Below, one piece after another: positions 27,601 to 42,600 of a stretch of 64,000 bases of DNA. Each line of letters starts with the position of its first letter. Within the stretch, counting starts at the first letter, position 1. This stretch comes from Pipra filicauda (lineage: Eukaryota > Chordata > Aves > Passeriformes > Pipridae): the NCBI RefSeq assembly GCF_003945595.2, contig NW_024104665.1, positions 2,695,651 to 2,759,650 on the forward strand, read 5' to 3'. Position numbers and translations under genes: made by a program. Under the pieces are notes generated by a model. That model was not told the DNA's origin. It did not search any database and was given only the letters and a program-made list of their open reading frames with translations.

Positions 27601-30600
27601 GAAATTAGATATACACAATTCATTTATGTATGCAAAATATTCTGCAGTCACAAGCAGCAATCCTTCCCCTGGTTGAAAAGGTCACTGGTACAAGCAAAAA
27701 GTAACTAGAAGTCCTATAATCAAAAAAAACCAAACAACAACAAACAAACAACAAACCACTTACTTTTAAGGATAACAAATATTATACTCAATTTTTCAGG
27801 TCAAAAGGGTAGTTCTGGATCCTCAAAAAAAGGCAAAAAAAAAAAAGGATATAAAATTGATTATTTGTCCAAGAGGTATACAGATTTTAAGAGAAGAAAG
27901 GGACAACCCTTATTTTCAGAGGGAAATTTAGAATCTTTCTTGTCTGCCTACACTCTTACCTAAAATCCCAAAGAAAATATCTACCAAAGCATAACAGCAG
28001 AAACAAACATCTACAAAAACATCTAAGATACGAAATTCAAACTCTAAAAATTGTGCCAAAGGGAAACAAATCTACCTTGGGTATCTTTAAGGTTCTAGGA
28101 TTCTGCATAATTGCTGTGGACTCTTAGAAACACTTTTAAAATGAAAAAGATGTTGTATGTATTTAGCAACGAGAGCTATATTTAAGTGTCAAAAAGGCAA
28201 ATGGAATAACTAAACTTTTACTCATAGTTACTTCCTAGAGTTCTATCAGGATACCAAGTTTTTAAACTAGGTTGTTTTATTTGTTGGGTTTTTTCCTCTA
28301 ATTCTCATCAACTTTCAAGTCTAAATCAAACTTCCAATTTAATTTGTTTAAAATGCATAGCACACACTTAATTCTATTATGCAAAATTTTCCTCAGAAGT
28401 ATTTCCTCAAAGTTCTCCAGCAGAAGTTTCTTTAAGCTTTTATATAAGACCATGCATAAAATCACATCAAGTTTCTTATAAAATTCTACTTATTCTGTTA
28501 CTTATGATTTTAATACCTTAATAGTTTGACAAGTAATTAAGCTGTCAGAGAAGTTAGCCATATCTAACTATATAGCTTTTCATCCTCCAGTTAAATAATT
28601 TGTATTACCCAAGTAATGAGATTGCAACAGTTAAAAAAAAAAAAAATTGAGACAGTCTAGTTATTATTTCCTGTAGCTAAAATTCACCTAATACGAAACA
28701 CACAATAACTGGAAATACCTGAGCTAAAAAGGTTATTTCTCTGAGTTGATTTTAAGGTAGTTTATGTATCCACAGGGTTTCATTTCAGCTTTCTAGTCCA
28801 AAAAGAAGGAGTAAGTGAACTGACCCACAGACAGACCAGCTCCCAGGTGTGTAAACAAAACCGAAACAAGGAAACCATACACAGGCAAATCAATTTACCA
28901 TCCTGTTCCACCACCGCACTTACATTTTTAGAGCAATTCATATGATTCTTTTTTTGTCATGTAACTTTCAACTTTACTATTTATACTTCTGAGCTATTTG
29001 CAACAGCCATACTGACTAGAAGCTTACATCAAATTGAACTCACAGGCTAGAAAAAGCACTGGCATAACTCAGTTCTTGCAAATAACATCGGTCTGAGCCT
29101 GAGGCAAGTGTGTAGGCATGGATTCTTATCCAATGGCATCATACCATCCATGAGTGTCCAGCTTCCTCATGTCAGAAAAACAGTACTTCATACATCATGA
29201 TGGAGAGGTCAAAGAATTCACATTTTCTACAACATCATGAAGATCGACAGCAACTATAATACAAGGTGCCTCTACCAACTTTGCTTGCACATGAAACAGC
29301 ACCCCTGATGAAGTTAAAATACTCAAATATGGAATAGGGAGCAAATATAATAAATACATTCGATCATCTTGGTCAAAAATCTAGAATACAACACTTTAGT
29401 GGTACTAAATCAACAGTGAACAATTTACAGGGTCACACTTGCTGCTGAGGCCAAGAATATCAGTATTCAAGACATAAATTCTGTACAGGATATTCTCAGA
29501 GGGCTCTGAAAAGCGGTTGGTACATTTGTGCCTCCACATAAATAAGATGCCACTGTAGTAAGGTTCTACATTCTAGATGGTGGAGTTTTTTTCAAACCAT
29601 TAATAGAGGATGGCTTAAAATGCACAAAGGACTGCAAAAGCATCTCAATTCAAAACTAATTGTAGTCTGTGAAATATTGCCAAACACTATGAACCTCCAG
29701 AGGATATAAGACTGATTACATTAAGAACTGAAGAGAGGTTGGTTTTTTTGGTGGGTTTGGGGGTTTTGTTTATTTTTTTTTAATTCCTCCTATAGTAGAA
29801 CAAATTGCTTGCATCTGCTCCAAAGCAGCAAAGGGAGCCACATTTTGCACTGATGGCACAAATAAGTAGCAAGTACTGAGGATTGTCAGTACCTACAAGC
29901 CTTCTGTCAATTCAGTGTTCCATCACAAGGGCTCAGATCAGCTCTCTTGGGACTGTTGGGTTAACACAAGCAGAATTCCTGGTATTGGGACAACTAAGTC
30001 TTTTCACTTTGGCACACAGCTCTGGCAAGCTTATCTCTCAAAGCAGTCTTTAAACTTCACAGGTGAGATAAACAGGAGTTTGAGGAAGAGTTAAGGTTCC
30101 TCCAGGCTTGGAGCACTCTCATGATCTGCAGATCATATGACAAACTCAACACAGTCTTCGTTAGATATTGTTTTGCCAGTTACCTGGTGGTACTAGGACA
30201 TGATCCTATTTGTATTGACCGTCTTAACAGGCAGACCTTTGAGCCTGTTATCACTGGACTTTTAGGATCAGATGGAAAATGAAAAGTCGATTATGTATTT
30301 GAATAGAGAGATATACTATACTCCAGATATTCTATGCCATTCCTATGTCTGCTTCTGAAGGCAAAGCAACCATGGTAGAACAGCTTAGACTTTGAAGACT
30401 GCAACTCCAGATACAGTATTTTGAGGCTGCTCTATACACGCATTTCCACACCATGGAGCTGAAGATGTTACTGTCAGTGTGCACAGTGGTATCAAATGCC
30501 ATGTAAACCCAATCTCTAACTCAAAAGACAAGCAGAGAGTAAATCTGATATTGTCCCAACTTCCTAGGAGCAACAACAAAGTATCATACATGAGCTGCCT

Positions 30601-33600
30601 TTGCCAAGGTCTCCTAGATAGGTATAAGATGGGAAGGTTTACAACAGGATGACAACAGACTGGTCAAGCAGTGCTATCAGACTTTTTTCCAACGATTATT
30701 TAGTCCTGACTCAAGGCAAGATGACCAAGGTATCTCTCGAGATTTTCTTCTCTGTATTCTTAAATCTCTTTTAATACTTACAGAATGAAGAAAAAGAACA
30801 GGCAACTTTAAAGGAACGTTCTACATGCATAAGATTCCGAAATCCAGTTGTCTTACTTGTCGACACCAAAAAGTGTTTAATAGAAGTCTGAAGCCACAGC
30901 AGTTATAGTATTGACATTTTCAGTCATTTATGATGAAATCACCTTTTTTTGGTACAATACAGTAATGCCAATTTCAAAAACAAAGAAAAAATGCCCACAG
31001 TACTTCTATTTGTATACATTCAGTGAAATTGTATTTCTATGTGTATTTCCTTGCAAGCCTAAGGAAAATCAGGGTTTCAAACTGACTTCAAATCAGTTAG
31101 CATTCTTCAAACTAGAATGCAGACATTCTGTTTTACAGGAAGACATCTGAAGCATATATAACCTAAGGAGGTATCTATAGGAAAAGAAGGTATCTTCATA
31201 TAATCACAGAATATCCTGAGTTGGAAGAGACCCACAAGGATCATTGAAGTCCAGCTCCTTGCTTAATAACACAGCATTTCTGAAAGGGTATCTACTAATG
31301 TCTGCTTTAAAGACAGAGATGCTACAGTAAAAGCCAACTCATTCCTTTTTGACCTGGTGCAAATTAATGACCATAATGGTGGAAATGAGTATCTGTTCTC
31401 TCATCTACCCTCCAGACTTCTGCAACAATACAAGCACAGCTGTTAACCAGATGAAAACGTGAAGGGTAGAGACACCGCAAGAATAAAGATGCCAACCCTA
31501 TTTCTGGGACACCCAATAATAGATAACATGACAAATAAGATTTGAAGTGCATTCTACTATTAATTATTTTAAGATGGAAAGCTCTAACACCTAAGGAAAA
31601 ACTAAGTATTTTCTGTTGGAAAGAAAAAGAAGTTAAAAAGTAGTAAGTCTTGCATATTTCAATCTTCCATGGAGAGACTGGTTTTGTTGAAACCATATGG
31701 AAATGAAAAGGTCATCAATTAAAAACAGAAATTTAATAAACATAAAATATTTCCCAAATAAATGCCTGTAGTAATCTAATTTCTTGTAAACACCAAACTC
31801 AACACTCTACAAGAGACCCAGATGGCATATTAACATTTCTGATCCCTTAAATCAAAAAAATTGGAGGAAAAAGAGAGTCACATTACATACAAATTATTCA
31901 TAATTCAGTCTCCTATGGAGGACAAGATTAAGACTAGTCAGCATGTTTAACTTTTAGAACTATTGGCTATGAAGTTTAATTAATGAAGAGCTTTAAGTAA
32001 AATGAAACAGAAGACATTCTGAATATGACATCAGCTTAGAAGATTTTTAGCAGCTCTATAAGTGCCTTACATATACCGAGAGAGAGAGCAACAAAGGGTG
32101 GGGAGACAGGCAGACATTGGTATCCCCAAACACAGCATACATCTCATAAATAACCCAATACAATTAGAATTAACATTCCTTGAGTTTGTTAGTTTCTTTG
32201 TTTGTTAGAAGTCAAGTAATAATAATGATAATTTCTTCACTTACATGTTTCTACTGTAGTTATGCTTTCTGAACATCACTTCACAAAAACAAGACTGTTA
32301 ACCAAGTATAATAAACCAAGAAAACCACAAGAACATGGCAAATACAAAAAATAAAAAATCAAAACCCCACAACTTTTCCCATACAGAATCACAGAGTATT
32401 CTGAGTTGGAAGGGACCCACGAGGATCATCAAGACCAACTCTTAAGTGAATGGCCCATATAGGGAAGTAGATTTAAGAAAAAAGCTTTCTGAAAACTGCC
32501 TTCCCCTCACTACTACCCAAAAAGACATTGCAGGCATTATAATAAGAATTACTTCCCTACCTGTTCTATAGTAATCAACCCATTTGAAGGTTCAGATGTA
32601 GTCTGTGAAGGCAAAAGTTTACACAGTGTCCCTAGGAGCAGAGATACTTCCTTCATGCTTCTCCAGCAACATACAAGAACCATTTGAGCTGTGACATCAC
32701 ACGTTTGCCTTTCTTTACCTTAAAAATAAAAACCACCAAATGCAACAGTATTAGTCAAGGTTCTCAGTTGCAGACGTGTAATTTAAACTGCACTTAGCCT
32801 GATCTTCTTAGAAAACACAATTAACTAAGAAAAAATTTCTAAACTTGCCTACCCAAAAGATAAGTCAGTGTTGCTGACCCTAATTGTTTCCGCTCCTCAA
32901 CACTTGCTGTACTTTATTTCACTTGGGAAAGGCTGTAGCATGAACATTTTACCAGAACAGTGCTATTTTAAAGAGTAGAGGCCTTTGGGTCACAACTGTT
33001 ATTTACCAGCACATTGAACTATAGAAACATCCACAAGTTTGAAGCCAGGCTCCAACAAGCTCCCCATCATTCCTAAATCCATCACTCACAGTACACCTTC
33101 CAGAAGGGAGAGGCCTGGCAAATGCACTGCGTTTACAGCGCAACACCCCCATCTGGCGGCCGCTGTGACACTTTTACGTATTTATCCACTTCTTCCATAC
33201 AGGCAGATCAAAATTACTTTAAACACAGAAAAAAAACAAGCGAGGAAAGGAAGTTCAAAAGCTTGCACAAACGATTAAATTTAAAAATGTACAGATATTC
33301 TATAAATTTATTCTGGCCTACACTAAAGACGCCGAAGCTTACAATTTCTTTATCACTATAAGGTTTAATTTCATAGCTGCTATTCATTAAAACAGACAAA
33401 TACTACCTAACGTTTTACCACTGGAATCTTTTTAACTGAAGTTTCTGTTTATGTAATTTCATGCAACAAGTTGTATTGCATGAACATATTCCCCATTAGC
33501 CTTGTGTACACTGGAAAGGGAAATCATAATAACACCTTTCAATAAGAAATGCATTAGAAGTGTTGCTTGATAGAAAAGGTGTCAAAGATTACCTGGCCAG

Positions 33601-36600
33601 CACAGTAAGGGCAATAGAGTCTAGGCCAATATCAAAACAACTAAACTTCACTAGTGCCTTAAGAGAGATTAACCACAGTCTTCCAGAAACACAGTGAATT
33701 AGTCTTTAAAATCATGTCCAAATAACTAGCTGCTGAGAGATAAGAACCGAAACACTATATGGAGCAAGTAATTTTCAATTTTGATAACCCACATAAAATG
33801 CCTACTCCATAAAATATACCTTCATTTAATTAATAATACAGCACTGGATTTACCTCTCATTTCTGTGCAAGTATTTTTCATTGGCCTCTGGTCAGCCAGC
33901 TTTTCAGACTCTTCTTTGCAATGTTCTTTCAAAATTTTTGCTTGCATAAAATAATCATTCGTGTCTTGTGGCTGTATCTCATTCAGAATCATCTGCAGAC
34001 GACCTGCACTTTCTGCATATTAAACAAGAGGGATATTTAAGATGGTTTAGTCTTTTACTTCAAGTTCTTTATACGGATGTAATTAATTTTGGGTGTATAA
34101 GTGCAAAAGAAAGCTATTAGCATTAAAAAAAATAAAAATGTAAAATTATGGCGATTAGAATGATTAAGGAAGAAAACTGAATTTAGAGTCCCCCTCTTGT
34201 ATCTGTTGAAGTGATGCAACAACACAATCTGCAGATGTTTGGGGCTTTTTAGTGCAGAAGTCAGGACAACCTTTATCAGAAGTTAAAAGAGTGGCTTAAG
34301 ATTATGATATACAACAAGAAACTGAAAGGGAGGGGTGCTCATTCTAATTCTTAATCACTGCAAAACAAACAGAACTTCAGGGGCATCAGATTTTAACAGA
34401 ATTCTTTGGGGGTTCTGTTTGTTAGTTTCTTTACCTGGATCAGTATCCATTGGAATAAGACCCTCTGGTGATGAGCTCTGTACTACTGGTGATACCACAG
34501 CAGAGAGTTTGTATGACATCAGAATGAGCCTGGTCACCATTTCCTTCCATTCAGATACCAGTGTCAACTTACTTAAAAAAAAAAAATCAAAACCAAAATC
34601 ACAATCAAAACATCATAACATGGATTAAAAATAATTTTAAATTTAAAAGAAAGAGCTGAAATTACAAACACTTCCACAATGGTATTTATGAAAACTACAA
34701 ATAGGGTACAGATTGAAAAGTCCTAAGGCTGAGTTTAACACATATAAAGGAAGTATGAAAGGGCTAGCTAAACACTGCAGCAGCCAGATCCAGGTTCTGG
34801 ATTTTGTTATAAATAATACTGTATGCTTTTATGTTCTCCTGAACAGCTCTTCCACTGCACTTAAACATGGAGTTACAACTTAGTATGTTTTACTTACTTA
34901 AAGGATAATTGCTGCAAAGCTCCAGTTATACAATGCACTCTCCCATACATTGGGAACGATGCTGCTGCTCGAAGCAGAGACTTCTTGGCTTGGAATATTT
35001 CTTCTTCAACATTCATCAACAAAAGCTTGATAACTAAAATTTTTAAAAGCACAGATTTGCATTATACATATATATTGTATTTTCTAAGAAACAAATCTGT
35101 TTTAAGAAGTATTTTAAGGAATAAAGCCTGTTTACACAACAATTCAATGGAAAATTCAGTTTCCTTGTTTACACTTTTCTCTGTTTTGTATCTTAAATAC
35201 AGGTTATTGTTGATTTTCAGTAACCTAAACTCCAGCAATATTTGGTATAGTCAATTTAATGTATCTGAATCAAATGGTAGCTGTGAAAAGCCCAATCCTG
35301 ATCCTACATTTGGGGACAATCCCACAGGTTATGATGAAGTCACAAGAAGTTACCTATGACACACTGCAAGTCAGACTTCACCCTTAAGAGGCACATTAAT
35401 ATAATGTGTCTCTCCAGTTCAGTAGAATACTAAACATCAAAAGTTCATGGTTAAATATTTGAACCCTCTGTTTTCCGCTAAAGAACCTGACCAGTTTTCA
35501 AGGATACGTGTGCCTATTTTAATTATACCTTCCAGCATCTCAGTGTCAGAATCTGAATGAAATATAGACTCTAACAAGGAACCATGTATGACTAACAACA
35601 AGAGATACTCTACAGCAATGAGACATGAGGTTATCCAAACATTTCCTCCACTTATGGCAACAACAACCACGTCTCAAAATCACTATTTCACTGCATATGA
35701 AGTATTAATAGGCATCTACAGAGAAGCCAATAATGGCACAAAAAGTACACAATACTTAGTTTACTAAATATCTACTAATTATATAAAATTGTTTATTACA
35801 AATAACAAATTTAAATACTTTAGTTTTATTGAAAATTACAAAAGGTGGACGAAGCCTGATTAGGAAATTTGCATAAACCTGCCAGTTCTAGAGCCCTGTC
35901 ATCTTTTATTCAGGGGCACTAAACCAAAGAAAAATATTCCAGATATGAACAAAGCCTGATTACTGTGGATGTGTATGTGCAGGACTGAAAACTACTCAGA
36001 AAAAGGCTTCCAGTGACCAGAGCATCAAGGGGCAGTTTTGCAAACATCAAGTACTGGAACATACACAGACCAACTACTGCTGCCTTCCCTTTGGGTGACT
36101 GAGGTCTTAGAGGAAGCAGAGGCTCCTTTCCCTGCTCTTCATGTGCCCAGCTTCACCGGGCTCACTACCTGGGCCTCAATGTCACTAGTCAAAATAATAA
36201 CACAAGCCATCTTCTAGGATACTTAATAACTTCAACACAAACCCAGATTAAGCCAGGCACCTGGCTTCTTAACAGCAAAACAAAATATACTTAAAATCTT
36301 GCTAGAAATAAGCATCTTTTACTAAGCCTGCTACCAAAAAGCCATAAGGAAAAGCAGTAAAATTTCAAATAAATATAAAAAACTTTTTCCCCAAAATATT
36401 ACCTGCCAAAGTGTTCTTCTCCACTATACTCACTAATGTGTTTTCATCCACCTGGGTGTTATGCTCAACCCATTTTCCTAAACAAATATGCTGCAATCCT
36501 TCATGATGTACTAAAAAGTTCAACAAATACGAAGCAGTGACACAATCATATGGTTTGGTACTTGTGCTAAGATCCATTGCTGCTTGGAATAGAAGATCTA

Positions 36601-39600
36601 TATTTCCAGAATCCTGAAAAAAAACAACAATAATGTTCATTTTTTGAGCTTTCATATTGATTTAATTAAGCTATTTACCACCCTGAAATCTGAGAATCTG
36701 GTTTTCATTAAGTTTGCTGGTACATATTTCTGAAAGAAACAGTTATTTTGTGCACTGATCACCTTACAGTCAAAACATGCATGTGCATGTACTCAGCAAG
36801 CATACAATTACATACACATTGAGGATGGGGAAAGTAATTTATAAAGGAATATTCAATCACACTGCACTTCACAGGAACATGACTGTGTTTTATCTGCTAA
36901 TGGACATCACAGAGAAGTGTAGTTTACCAGGAAACAGTATCTGTACTTATTAATTTAAAAGTCACCTTTTATTAATTAATAAACAAAAAAATCAGTATTG
37001 AGTTCAAAGGGCAAAATTTGTGAGAAATTAAAAAATATCATCATATAATGAAATCTGAAATCAATCAGAAAGGAAAAAAAACGAGGAGCTGAATTTCTTA
37101 AAATACAAGAATAACCAAGTCAAAATGCCTCAATCATTTCCAAAGGGAAGTCACAGTTAAGCAAGGAGTTCATATTAACTGATAGTTCACAGTCACAGAG
37201 TTCTCTGATAGTTCACAGTCCCAGCCAATGAACTTCCCAAATGCCTTCATCCATTAGTAAAACAAGCCTCCCTAGGTAAGGGCAGAAGCTGTATAAAAAT
37301 ATATAAAATATGTTAGCAATGAACACTACTGCAGATAACTTGGGTTGACTTCCAAGTACCTAACCCAAGTACCTGGCATAATACAGAACATTCATCTTTC
37401 ACAAAATTACTCCCTTTAAACTCTCTCAAATTCCATACCTGGAAATTAAATGCCACATCACGTAGTTTCATCAAAAGCCCAAATGCCAGAACTTTCACTT
37501 CCTCAAAAGTACTGGCAAAACACTGGATCAAAGTTTGGACACGAGTAGAATCAATCACCTGATCCAACTGAAAAACTTGTGCCTGACCTATTCAAAGAAA
37601 TCAATGGCTTAGATAATTTTGCTGTAACCCTTTCCACAATAAGCACTGTATTCACATTCTGCTTCACTACACTACAAGAAGCATAACAATAAGGTTAGAA
37701 TAATGCTTTAGCTAAAACTTTAACTTACTACTCTTAACAGGTCTTAAAATACCCTAGTTACTGCTGAGGGAAAAAGAAGCTTACCTTATCCAAAAAAATT
37801 ACTCTTAGTAATACTGAAAGTAACTTATTGCCAAAAACAGAATCCCATTTATTCCCTTTAAATTCAGCACTGGAAATAACCTTTATTTTAGCTTTGCTTG
37901 AAAATTATTTTCCTGGAAGTATGTAATACTAGACAATAATTACTTTCAAAAAAAGGTTTAAAAAATTCAGTGTGTTTTGGCGTTTGGTCTTTTGGGTTCT
38001 TCTATTATAGGAATAATCCCCCAAAATGTAAGCCATTACAATTTTTTGCTTTTAATTTTTATGTAAAGGAGTCGTGACCTCTGGTGACTGATATAATGCT
38101 ATAAAGAAGCCAGAATTTTTAAGATGTAAACAATGTGCACCACCATCCAGCAGAGAACACAACAGCAACTAAACCTCCTTTATAAAAGCAATGTCAGGTT
38201 TCTGAAGTCCTAAGCTTTTTTTATAAACTCTTAATACAACTTTCTATTAACAAAAGGCAGTAACAATATACTACATATTCATAATAATAAAATTAATGTG
38301 TTCATCATTTATCAAGGTGTTTTGAGAAAAGCTCTAACAAAACAACATTTATTCTTTCCTCTCAAAAGCAACCTTAATCTTACACAAATAATTTCTTAAA
38401 AAAAAAAGTTACAATTTAAGTCTGAAAACATACTTTTATGTTGGCCATATGATCCCAAGACAAGATTTAGCAAGACCATCAGTACTCCAAGGCTCTAACT
38501 AATACATCTTGAATTGGGGTTCCATAACATCATGAAGAAAATTTAAAATAACAGCAGCACAACATCATTAACTGGTCATTAAAACTGTTTCTTATTTTGT
38601 ATAATAATATCATGAGGAGATGCAAGGTTTTTCAACCAAGAGTTTTTATGAACTCAGTTTTTTAAATTATCAAGATGTTTGAACAGGATAAAGGAGTAAG
38701 TTATCAAATATATTGGAACTTGTCCAGAAGTTTTGTTCATAATAACAAAAACTCATTGAAAACCCTTGCTAAAAAACAGGATATGCAAGAGAATCCCAAT
38801 ATATGGAAGATACTCAACAGGCCATAAACATTTGCTTTCACTTCAATATTCCTTTTTCCAATAAAACTTACTATCCTTCCTTCAGGTAAAATGAAATCAA
38901 CCCAGGAAATGCCATAAAAATTAAGGACTAAGAATACTATTTTACTCTGACAGAAATTTATTAGATGGTGTAAAAGAATCTTCTCCAATACCACTCATTC
39001 CTCCAGTCTATAAATTAGGCTTCTCACCTTTTGGAACAGAAAATACTTCTGCTATTGATTCCAAAATACTTAGTGCAGAAAATCTGGTTGGGTGTGATGA
39101 ACCAGGAAACAATACCTCAAAAAGTCTGTCACATACAGATGACATGAAATCCTGAAAATCACAAGAAAAAATTTAAGATGCACTACAAGCAAAAGTCTAA
39201 GTAACCGAATTCAGGACATTTTGTTTTACATGTTACGCAGAAAATTATGACCTTACAGTTAATTTTGGAAGAATGGGAGGCCTACCTTTGTAGTACTGAC
39301 AAAATTTCTTGTTTCCTAGAGGCAGTGAAGGCTGGACAATCCTTTGGGATTTTTTAACCCAAGAGTTTCCTTTACCCACTCCCACAAAAAGATGGCCATT
39401 GTATCAAAACTTGAAAATTAGCTGACCCAGAAAAGTAGAACTCAAGAAAAAGAAACAGTTTAACACAAAGAAACAAATGACGTGAGCCTTTAAATAAGGC
39501 TTAATTTGTCCTTAAAAAGGACAAATACAAAAGGAGTCTTCATACTGAAGCTCTCTCAGTCATTCTCTCACTCACTGATCATTCTGGAGAGCAAGAAAAA

Positions 39601-42600
39601 GGCTGAAGCTCAACTGATCTCTATTTGAAGTTCACGTAACACACATCATTTAAAACTCACTACTAAATGGCCAACAGCTGACAGGATATTTACCCAATTC
39701 TTTTTTTTTTTGGGTTGTGGTTACATCTCCGGCCATTCCTCACTTACTGCTGCTTTAATTCACATCATGGAGCAACCACTCAGAAAATAATCTTTATTGC
39801 AAAACATTGACCTTGAAGACACCCCCAAATACTAATGGGCACTCAGTTCATCAACAACAGTATATTTAGCCAAAATTAACCTGTGTAAGTGCATCAGAGT
39901 GGACAAGCTCCTCAGCACTGTTTGGTTTTACAGATTTTTTCCTTCTGCACTGCACTATTTCCTAATACACACACAGCCTAACTTACTCAGAGCTGTTCAA
40001 GAACAATAAACTTTCAGAAATGTTATCCCACCTCTTACATCTGTATGGCTAGCAGTCTAACTTACTTTGTATTGCTGCAAAATCCCCAAAGGATGCATTG
40101 TAGTTGAGTTTTCAAGTAACTCTTGCTTGGTTTTATTTTGCTCCAATTTATAAAGCACCTGGGAACTTTCTTGTATCCTACAAAATAACTTTTAAAACAA
40201 AAGCAAAACATAGGTAAGGCAAGAATCATTGACAGTTAAATAAGGGAAAGGCAGATTTTCACCTTATTTTCCAGATCATATTGTTTGTAATATTTAGGAA
40301 GTTCGCACACAACACAACACAGAACAGATCCTTCTCTCTCCACTCCAAAACCAAGGATTTGCTTCCCCATCTCTCTTGTGACCTTTATTCCCCTCCCTCT
40401 GACCTCCAACACCTTCTTTCATCTTCCTCCTTAAGTTCATGCCTAGTCTTCTCCTCCCACCTCCTCATTTTCTGTGGAACATATAAAAAGCTCAATTAAT
40501 GCATATGATTTTTACAGCCTCAGTATCTCTTTAAGAGTTTGACTAGCACCTATAGAATGCTTCCTCTATCTCTTTTATTACCCCCTTTCTTATTACACTC
40601 CCTCTAACACAATTCCTCCATCTCATGTTCCTCAGTCTGCACCAGGTGAGAACTGAAAGAGTTATATTTCTCTTTTGTTTCTGCAAACCTATTTCCTCAT
40701 TTACCACCCATCTCAAATTAGTTATTTTCTCCTTCCACACTGTTTCCTTTTCCCATTAATGTCTTCCAAAACGTTCTTTATGCATTCACCGTTTTCTCAT
40801 TTTACCTACATGCTTCTGCCATGAACTACATGTGACCTCGACAACTTCCACAGTGTTGACAGACTCAGTCCCTGCAGACTGCAACGGCACAGCCACATTT
40901 GCCATGCTGTGCCATTAATATTCCTCTATCTTGTCTTCCAGGTGAGGTTTCTGAGGCTAAGTGACTGTGAATTTGCCTGAGGTGTGACAAGTCCATGTAA
41001 GCACAATCTGAGCCCGCAGCAAAGGCAACACAAGGTTCATTGCTTACCCTACAGCACATTGATTTGCTATTGGCAAACGGTGCACGCACTGACGGGTTAA
41101 GCAACACCCGCTACCATTCCCGACCAAATTACTGTGCCTACCACTTGATCTTTTGTTTAAGTCATCCTTGCCTGCAATGACTTAACACATCCAGCTGGGT
41201 AATACATACAGTAAAGTCTTAGTCTTAGAGTTTCTATTCTTTCAGATGAGCAACTTCGTAACATATTCAGGAATAATTTTTTTTTTAACGTCACTATAAC
41301 TAATGTAACAGGAACATTAGACATTGCTTAACATTTGAAATTACCTTTCTCAGTATAGAAACGATCTGTTGCCTTACTGAAGGAGACTGACTGTTCAAGT
41401 TGTACATCATAAAAAAATGAATTAGTTGCATTTCTTCCATAGACACAATTTCTGTGGTACGATGGGTTTCACAAAGTAAACCTAAAGCATCAATGCAAAC
41501 CTGAAAGATATTTGGAAGTTAACTATAAAACAGTTACTGGCACCTATGATGATATCTTTGTTTTAAAACTATGCTGACATAGTGATCAGGATCAAAGCAA
41601 TTGTTCTAATTTAAAAGTACACATAAAAGGTTGACCTTTACCTGACTGTGCTGATGAACTAGACCTTGTTTTACACATTCAGTGGATACAAGACCATTGC
41701 TCATGATATTTGAAAGCTCCAGGTGTCCGTGAGCCCTGGCAGTTCTCAGGCATGCCATTAATGCTCCAAGAGCTCCTCTAGTACTACAAGAGCCTAAAAA
41801 AAATTAAAACTAGTAATAATTATAGTTTGAGTAATGCAAACAATGTACTCTTTGCAATGCTTGTCAGAAACTCCCAACACTTTCCACATGACCGACCTCC
41901 ACCCCCTTTTATTTCTACCCTGTAAATCCCAAAAGATGGTCCTGTTACAGATTAAACTAGTTCTAAATTGCCTGGTTCCTGAGAAGCTTCATCTTGGACA
42001 CATATGAAAAAGAAGACCTTACGAGGTCTCACAAGCCATTATTTTAGAATTACACTAAATCACATCAAAAACTAAGAGAGAAACATAAATCTCATGTGCA
42101 CATATTTGCAAGAAAAAAACCAGTCTGTAAAACCCTGGACACGCCTGTGTAAGAAATAACAGTGGAACCAAAAAACAGTAGAAGGAAATACAGATACATA
42201 ATAAACCCTGGCATTTGAAGCGAACAGTAAGGCACCCACTAGGTGGGAAGGAATAGTAATTATTTTGCTCATGTCATGAAGACACACTTGTGGTTATTAT
42301 GACTTTCACCTTGAAATACTAATAGCAATAATAACCATCTGGAATTTTTCTCCCAAGTTAATTCTAACAACAATAATAGATCAGAAATCATGTCCGAGAT
42401 TTTTGTTTTAAAAAAACAATTATAATTACAAACACTAAATTTATTTTCTTACCCAGATTAGCATCTGCAGAGGCCTGAAGAATTCTAATCATGTAGCTCA
42501 GGCTGTCAGGGTTACATTTGAGTAATTTTGGTAAATAGTAATCTATTATGTAAGTAGTTTGGTCATGGTTCCCTTCACATAGTATTACTAGAAGAGGAGA

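Larger units (their letters stand above)
27578..32560 (-). other. THADA: THADA intron 21
   Basis: About 5 kb. It contains a T18 tract at the exon 22 acceptor, the CAA tract, and CR1 remnants at 31203 and 32383. The block about 29040-30280 is less AT-rich but has stops in all frames and no family I recognise. Confidence 0.85.
32719..34897 (-). other. THADA: THADA introns 20, 19 and 18
   Basis: Introns 32719-33853, 34013-34434 and 34572-34897. The CTCF-like/NotI island sits at 33147-33160; otherwise nothing recognised. Confidence 0.85.
35034..39027 (-). other. THADA: THADA introns 17, 16 and 15
   Basis: Introns 35034-36402, 36614-37438 and 37588-39027. They include the short direct repeat at 37179; no mobile element recognised. 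Confidence 0.85.

Noticed and set aside
29040..30280. Possible decayed reverse-transcribed gene on the minus strand
   Set aside because: Some protein-like stretches appear in one frame, but stops are frequent and no family is recognisable.
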